NCBI RefSeq assembly: GCF_003014755.1 | Contig: NZ_PYAW01000001.1 | Span: 1,736,001 to 1,800,000 of the forward strand | Source: Chitinophaga niastensis | Lineage (GTDB): Bacteria; Bacteroidota; Bacteroidia; Chitinophagales; Chitinophagaceae | Direction of reading: 5' to 3' | DNA: 64,000 nt | Part shown: in pieces, positions 60,463 through 64,000 of the stretch | How positions within the stretch are numbered: the stretch's first letter is position 1 | Layout of the letters: every line of letters starts with the position of its first letter | Notes under the pieces: generated by a model | What the model was told of the DNA's origin: nothing | Database searches by the model: none | What the model saw: the letters and a program-made list of their open reading frames with translations, nothing else | Translations under genes and position numbers: made by a program

Positions 60463-60750
60463 AATTGAAGGGTTGATTATAAAATTGGGGTGCTTACTTG
60501 TACATTAATTGCCTGACAGTTGTTAAACAGTGACATGACTGTTATGCCTATTTCGGGTTTGTTTCTTTTGGGGTATGGCGCATTGCCTCGTTGATTCGTT
60601 GTTGAAATTAAGGGCATTATTTTATTTGATAAAGGAGAAAACAGGTAACGGCAGATTTCCGCTGTTAATGGCTATCCTCTTCTTGTAAACGGATGCCATG
60701 CAGCCTATAGGGATATTTACTGTAGCTTTACTACAGCATTTGCTCACCCC
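60463..60750. other. Divergent intergenic region
   Basis: 288 bases between the 1059-residue gene and the sensor kinase. It should contain two divergent promoters; TTTATTTGATAAAG near 60620-60640 is the only element loosely like a -7 box. The small inverted repeat CTGTAG/CTACAG at 60720-60736 is close to the kinase start. No gene or long repeat is seen. Confidence 0.35.
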
Positions 60751-63700
60751 ATGATGAAAAATGTACGGCATGTCTTGTTGCATTTATACCTGCTGTTGCA
60801 AAGCGCAATCGCTTTTGCCCAGTTAACCGCCCCCTCTTTTGAACATTATACGATACAAGAGGGCCTTTCAGATAATAATGTGCTATGCATTACACAGGAT
60901 AAGCTGGGATATATGTGGATAGGTACTGAAAATGGACTGAACCGCTTTGATGGTAATACTTTCAGCGTTTCTTACCATAACGCAGACAGCAATAGTATTC
61001 CGGCCAATTTTATAAGAGAGCTGAAAAAGGTAGATTCTGATAATATCGGTATCCTCACCAGTAAAGGTTTTCAATGTCTGAATAGCCAAACGCTGAAAAG
61101 CAGGAACTACCTGGTTCCTGTTCTCCCCGCATCTGATGTGCACCTGAATAGCCTGGCTGATGTAGCACAACAGGGAGATAGTGCATGGGCATTAAGCACT
61201 GCTACCGGTTTTTATGTAATGAATAAGAATGGCCGGCTTATTTTCAGATATGATCATTTTATGCCCGGCAACAGTACTGGCAATGTACTGGGAACAGGTT
61301 ATGGAAGGGATGTTTTTGCACTGCCGGATGGTAATGTACTGGCCTATTACCGGGATAATGGGATTGCTTTATATCAACCGGCTATAGGAAAATATACAAC
61401 GCTTGATATGAAGCTGCCTTCCGCCTGGTCTGGTTTTTATGGACCTAAAGAGGGTGGCATGTCATGTGGCCAGGTAGATGCGGATCATTTTATACTGATC
61501 AGGTTCCGCGATAACACCATCACCTGGTACAACCATCGGCTGAAGCAGGAAGTAGTGTCAACTGTACCTTTCAAAATGCTGGATAACTTCACGTACGAAA
61601 GCAGGATTTTCAGGCTCACAGACAGCACCTTCGCCGTTAATTCCGGAGTAGTAGGTTTTTATATTTTTCATCTTAACAGGAAAACAGGTGCTATTACTTT
61701 TAATAAGGAAAGGTACCTGAAAGAATATAAATGTAATTACCTGTTTGCTGATAAAGAACAGCGTTTATGGGTAGGTACCTCCATAGGACTATTATGTCAG
61801 AAGAAGACCCCACCTTTTTTTGCTGCATATTATCTGAATAACGATACGGCTGTGAGATATGCTCATTTTAACAGCATTTTTCGTTACAAAAACCTGCTTT
61901 ATATCGGACATTTCTCCCGTAAAATATCCCTGACGATTGTTGATACGGCCGGTATGCATATTGTGAGGAACCTTTCTTTTTTCAGCAAAGATGCACTCTG
62001 GAATGAAGTTTATTCAATACAGCAGTATTATCCGGATACTTTGTATATCGGTACAAACGGTGGCCTGCTCTGGCTGGATACCCGTACTTACCACTATGGC
62101 AAAGTGAAGGTGCCACCTGTGATGGCAGGAAAAAACCTTTTCGTTGGACCAGTTATGTCCAATGGAGATGCCTGGATGGTATCCCCGTTAGAAGGGATCG
62201 TTATTCGCTATAATATCCGTTCCAGGGCATTTACCTGTTATACCTCCGGAACAAAACCGGCCTTGCCTTTTGATATGGCAAAACACCTGGCATATGATGC
62301 GTATGGTAATGTCTGGTTTTCTGGTCATGGTTTAGCCCGTTGGAACAACCGGGAGCAACGCTTTGATACATTGATCACCGCCTACCAGGGATTAAACAGG
62401 CAGGAAGATAATATCCTCACCATGAGCGCGGATAAAAGAGGGTCACTTTGGTTACATAGCGTAGAAAATGGGCTACAGGAATATAGAATCGGGGAAAAGA
62501 GATTTATAAATTATTCATTGGCAGAGGGGCTTCCCTCCAACGTACTGGCAAGTGTATCTAATGTTGAAGTGAAAGGGAAAATATGGTTCTTTACTACTAA
62601 TGCCCGGATTGGCAACATTAACCTACAAACAAAACGGCTGACGACTTATGGGCAGACAGATGGGATTCCTGACGAAATATCCAGGGCCCGTTTTATTTAC
62701 TATGATGAAGAAGCCAATAAATGTTATGCCCTTACCAGCAATTACCTGTTAGTGTTTTCACCGGACGATGCCAGGGTTAAAGTACCGGTTCATCCTATCA
62801 TTATTGAGCAGATAAAGGCGTCGGGCATAGTATGTAATTATCCGGGGGATACTATCCGCTTGTCCTATGATCAAAACGATCTGGCTATCCGGTATACACA
62901 GATCAGTTATACGAAGACTGCCGGATACCATTTTTTCTACAGATTGAATAAGGATGCTGCCTGGGTACCACTGGACAATCAACGAACGATCTATATGAAC
63001 CGCCTTTCGCCGGGTAAGTATATGTTCCAGATCAGATCTGCAGACCGGTACCAGGATGAACAGATCAAACAATTGTTGATCGTTATACGTCCTCCATTCT
63101 GGCAAACATGGTGGTGCAGGATACTTGCGCTGTTACTGTTAACAGGTGGCATTGTGATTGTCTTAAAATGGAGAGAGCATATATTGAACAGGGTCAACGA
63201 AGAAAAACTGAACGCCCGCCAAAAAGAACTGGAACTGGCATTGATGAATCAACAACTGGCAGAAATGGAAATGAAGGCATTGCATGCGCAGATGAATCCT
63301 CATTTTATTTTCAATTGCCTGAACAGCATTAAGGGGATGATCGTGTATAACAGGAACGCAGAGGCTTCCAGGTATTTGAACCATTTTGCACATCTGATCC
63401 GTGAAAATCTGGATCATAGCCGACGATCGTTTATTACATTGCAACAGAATATCAGTTACCTGCACCATTACCTTAAAATGGAACAACTGCGATTTGCTGA
63501 TTTTGAATATGAGATGAAGGTATCCCGGCAGCTAAACACCCATAACATACACATAGCGCCGATGCTGCTTCAACCCCTGGTTGAAAATGCTATCTGGCAT
63601 GGACTACAGACGCTGGAGGAAAAAAAGATATTGCAGATTACTTTTTCCAGGAGTGGTAATCAGTTGATCTGTTGTATTGAAGATAATGGTGTTGGCATCA

Positions 63701-63885
63701 ATAATGCTGCGGCAGCGAAAGAGGAAACGTCTCATTTGTCTATGGGTGTCGATAATATCAGGAAAAGAATACTACTGCTTCGCCAGAAGTATAAAATAAA
63801 CTGTCTCCTTAATTTTACAGACAAAAGCGATAAAGGTCAAGGTGAAAGCGGTACTATCGTAACGTTAATATGGGAAATAACATGA
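60751..63885 (+). CDS. Beta-propeller sensor histidine kinase of LytS type
   Basis: A 1044-residue membrane sensor. Order: signal peptide (LHLYLLLQSAIAFAQ), two seven-bladed periplasmic propellers of the two-component regulator type (YTIQEGLSDNNVLCITQDKL, MWIGTENGLNRFDGNTFSVS, VWFSGHGLARWNNREQRFDT), a Y_Y_Y domain (QNDLAIRYTQISYTKTAGYH), one membrane helix (about 785-806), a coiled coil, and a His_kinase domain with phosphoacceptor His851 in HAQMNPHFIFNCLNSIKGM, followed by an ATPase domain (QPLVENAIWHGL, IEDNGVGINN). The downstream response regulator overlaps by four bases (ATGA). Confidence 0.93.
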   Translation: MMKNVRHVLLHLYLLLQSAIAFAQLTAPSFEHYTIQEGLSDNNVLCITQDKLGYMWIGTENGLNRFDGNTFSVSYHNADSNSIPANFIRELKKVDSDNIGILTSKGFQCLNSQTLKSRNYLVPVLPASDVHLNSLADVAQQGDSAWALSTATGFYVMNKNGRLIFRYDHFMPGNSTGNVLGTGYGRDVFALPDGNVLAYYRDNGIALYQPAIGKYTTLDMKLPSAWSGFYGPKEGGMSCGQVDADHFILIRFRDNTITWYNHRLKQEVVSTVPFKMLDNFTYESRIFRLTDSTFAVNSGVVGFYIFHLNRKTGAITFNKERYLKEYKCNYLFADKEQRLWVGTSIGLLCQKKTPPFFAAYYLNNDTAVRYAHFNSIFRYKNLLYIGHFSRKISLTIVDTAGMHIVRNLSFFSKDALWNEVYSIQQYYPDTLYIGTNGGLLWLDTRTYHYGKVKVPPVMAGKNLFVGPVMSNGDAWMVSPLEGIVIRYNIRSRAFTCYTSGTKPALPFDMAKHLAYDAYGNVWFSGHGLARWNNREQRFDTLITAYQGLNRQEDNILTMSADKRGSLWLHSVENGLQEYRIGEKRFINYSLAEGLPSNVLASVSNVEVKGKIWFFTTNARIGNINLQTKRLTTYGQTDGIPDEISRARFIYYDEEANKCYALTSNYLLVFSPDDARVKVPVHPIIIEQIKASGIVCNYPGDTIRLSYDQNDLAIRYTQISYTKTAGYHFFYRLNKDAAWVPLDNQRTIYMNRLSPGKYMFQIRSADRYQDEQIKQLLIVIRPPFWQTWWCRILALLLLTGGIVIVLKWREHILNRVNEEKLNARQKELELALMNQQLAEMEMKALHAQMNPHFIFNCLNSIKGMIVYNRNAEASRYLNHFAHLIRENLDHSRRSFITLQQNISYLHHYLKMEQLRFADFEYEMKVSRQLNTHNIHIAPMLLQPLVENAIWHGLQTLEEKKILQITFSRSGNQLICCIEDNGVGINNAAAAKEETSHLSMGVDNIRKRILLLRQKYKINCLLNFTDKSDKGQGESGTIVTLIWEIT

Positions 63886-64000
63886 TTAAAGCCATCATTA
63901 CAGACGACGAGCCCCGTAGTGTGGAAACACTAAGGAAATTACTGGAACTGCATTGCCCTTCCGTACAAATTGTAGCAGAATGCAGCAATGTAACATCCGC
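63882..64000 (+). CDS. Response regulator, probably LytTR type (5' part only)
   Basis: Starts at ATG 63882, overlapping the kinase stop by ATGA, and runs off the window after 39 codons. The visible residues MIKAIITDDEPRSVETLRKL are a receiver-domain start with the acidic pair DDE. Its pairing with a LytS-type kinase predicts a C-terminal LytTR DNA-binding domain, but that part is not in the window. Confidence 0.85.
   Translation, partial: MIKAIITDDEPRSVETLRKLLELHCPSVQIVAECSNVTS

Noticed and set aside
60720-60736. CTGTAG...CTACAG inverted repeat as an operator for the sensor kinase
   Set aside because: Only six-base arms and no second copy; too weak to call a binding site.

Overview
The window looks like a chromosomal segment from a gliding-type Bacteroidota, most likely family Chitinophagaceae (Chitinophaga or a close relative). 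The evidence is SprA (the type IX secretion outer-membrane translocon), two secreted proteins ending in the gliding-motility-type C-terminal sorting domain, an OmpA/PD40 protein, a CarboxypepD-type TonB-dependent receptor, a hybrid-type beta-propeller histidine kinase, near absence of Shine-Dalgarno sequences, and several promoters of the Bacteroidota TTG-N19-TAnnTTTG type. No rRNA, tRNA, CRISPR array, insertion sequence or prophage was seen.

Layout. 1-5.2 kb: folE and fabD, then two GNAT acetyltransferases, a decayed serine beta-lactamase-like gene, a DinB protein, a Nudix-like regulator and a tiny ArsR-like protein. 5.3-9.2 kb: two tandem paralogous TPR histidine kinases; the second has lost its phosphoacceptor histidine and its ATP-binding boxes. 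9.2-18.4 kb: fabH, ruvA and the giant sprA. 18.4-22.4 kb: a probable metal-uptake operon (Cys-rich small protein, TonB receptor, Asp-box lipoprotein). 22.5-33.5 kb, minus strand: a possible 53-residue basic ORF, an SDR, two type-B T9SS cargo proteins, an alpha/beta hydrolase, lnt, guaB and dprA. 33.5-45.8 kb: housekeeping genes (e(P4)-like phosphatase, OmpA/PD40, queE, folD, pckA, pepP, pssA, purS, rsmI, an AlkZ-like protein, a nitroreductase). 45.9-54.7 kb: M1 peptidase, patatin, DinB, an ECF sigma/membrane/small-protein operon divergent from a cation efflux gene, rsmG and a glycosyltransferase. 54.2-60.5 kb: an accessory-looking module made of a 1059-residue protein of unknown function, an enlarged PhoD-like phosphoesterase two bases downstream, and a convergent small conserved hypothetical. 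60.7-64 kb: a beta-propeller/LytS-type sensor kinase with an overlapping response regulator cut by the window end.

The most notable non-coding content is at least three families of long palindromes filling intergenic gaps. Family A is about 180-190 bp with CTCCCGATTAG ends, family B has AATTACGAATTGCGAATTACG arms, and family C has AGCTTTTAGTATTTAGCTTTTAG arms. They usually begin at, or even contain, a stop codon. In family A the two arms of each copy match each other better than they match other copies, so the palindrome is maintained. The best candidates for undescribed biology are the 1059-aa/PhoD module, the kinase/pseudokinase pair and the palindrome families.
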